Assembly (NCBI GenBank): GCA_964437595.1
Contig: CAYTHO010000015.1
Location: forward strand, 16,801-80,800
Length of the DNA stretch: 64,000 nt
Direction of reading: 5' to 3'
Source of the DNA: DSYU01 sp964437595
Lineage (GTDB): Bacteria; Chloroflexota; Anaerolineae; Anaerolineales; Anaerolineaceae
Shown here: positions 63,973-64,000 of the stretch, one piece after another
How positions within the stretch are numbered: the stretch's first letter is position 1
How the letters are laid out: each line of letters starts with the position of its first letter
Translations under genes and position numbers: made by a program
The notes under the pieces: model-generated
What the model saw: only the letters and a program-made list of their open reading frames with translations
Databases searched by the model: none
What the model was told of the DNA's origin: nothing

Positions 63973-64000
63973 GGCGACGACCTACTCTCCCAGGAGTCTG
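63973..64000 (-). rRNA. rrf: 3' end of a 5S rRNA gene (cut by the window edge)
   Basis: On the minus strand the edge reads CTGGGAGAGTAGGTCGTCGC, the conserved 3' part of 5S rRNA. Only about 28 bases are visible; the rest and any 16S/23S genes would lie beyond the right edge. The exact 3' boundary is estimated. Confidence 0.75.

Overview
The window looks like chromosomal DNA of an anaerobic Chloroflexota bacterium, most likely class Anaerolineae. This is an inference from content, not from a search. The supporting signs are moderately high GC, ferredoxin-linked 2-oxoacid metabolism (a VOR-type four-gene cluster beside a one-chain pyruvate:ferredoxin oxidoreductase), GatCAB transamidation, an oversized SecA with no zinc tail, a bacterial NurA/HerA pair, very large GAF-rich hybrid kinases, and a secreted repeat protein ending in a YLPMLRK-like tail. 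Most of the window is housekeeping; no CRISPR array, prophage, transposase or tRNA gene was seen.

Layout. 1-4117: membrane glycosyltransferase cut by the window edge, a TetR regulator with its own operator plus an ICMT-like methyltransferase, and a small membrane protein. 4245-8305: gatC-gatA-gatB and an acetyltransferase. 8535-14015: a 1.8k-residue sensor kinase with a LacI-type binding domain and three receivers. 14066-17588: xseA-xseB, a DUF212 protein and rpsA. 17680-24984: an M19 dipeptidase pair, a flavoprotein reductase, and a run of membrane protein, two M16 proteases (one lacking its metal site) and a phosphoesterase. 24999-31730 (minus strand): a proline-rich FtsK-like protein without a P-loop, a lipid kinase, and kdpDE with no kdpFABC in view. 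31996-34133: frr-uppS-cdsA. 34194-40214: SIMPL lipoprotein, AAA ATPase with a nuclease-like tail, then nurA - HAS-barrel-like gene - herA. 40266-50229: secA and dnaE, divergent; dnaE carries a 427-residue intein with a homing endonuclease domain. 50276-57949: secreted repeat protein, greA with an attenuator-like leader, and vorDBAC. 58318-63105: nifJ and a DHOD-like gene. 63207-64000: infA and rpsU behind a structured leader, and the 3' end of a 5S rRNA gene at the edge.

Promoters of the classic TTGACA/TATAAT type with 16-18 bp spacing can be read directly upstream of many genes and were used to choose starts. Several genes (kdpD, xseA, the glycosyltransferase and the AAA ATPase) have the -10 box so close to the start codon that their mRNAs should be leaderless or nearly so.

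The items most worth a second look are the NurA/HAS-barrel/HerA cluster with its small unknown middle gene, the DnaE intein at a site just downstream of the cyanobacterial split-intein site, the enlarged SecA, terminator-like hairpins inside the greA, rpsU and nifJ leaders, and the P-loop-less FtsK-like protein.
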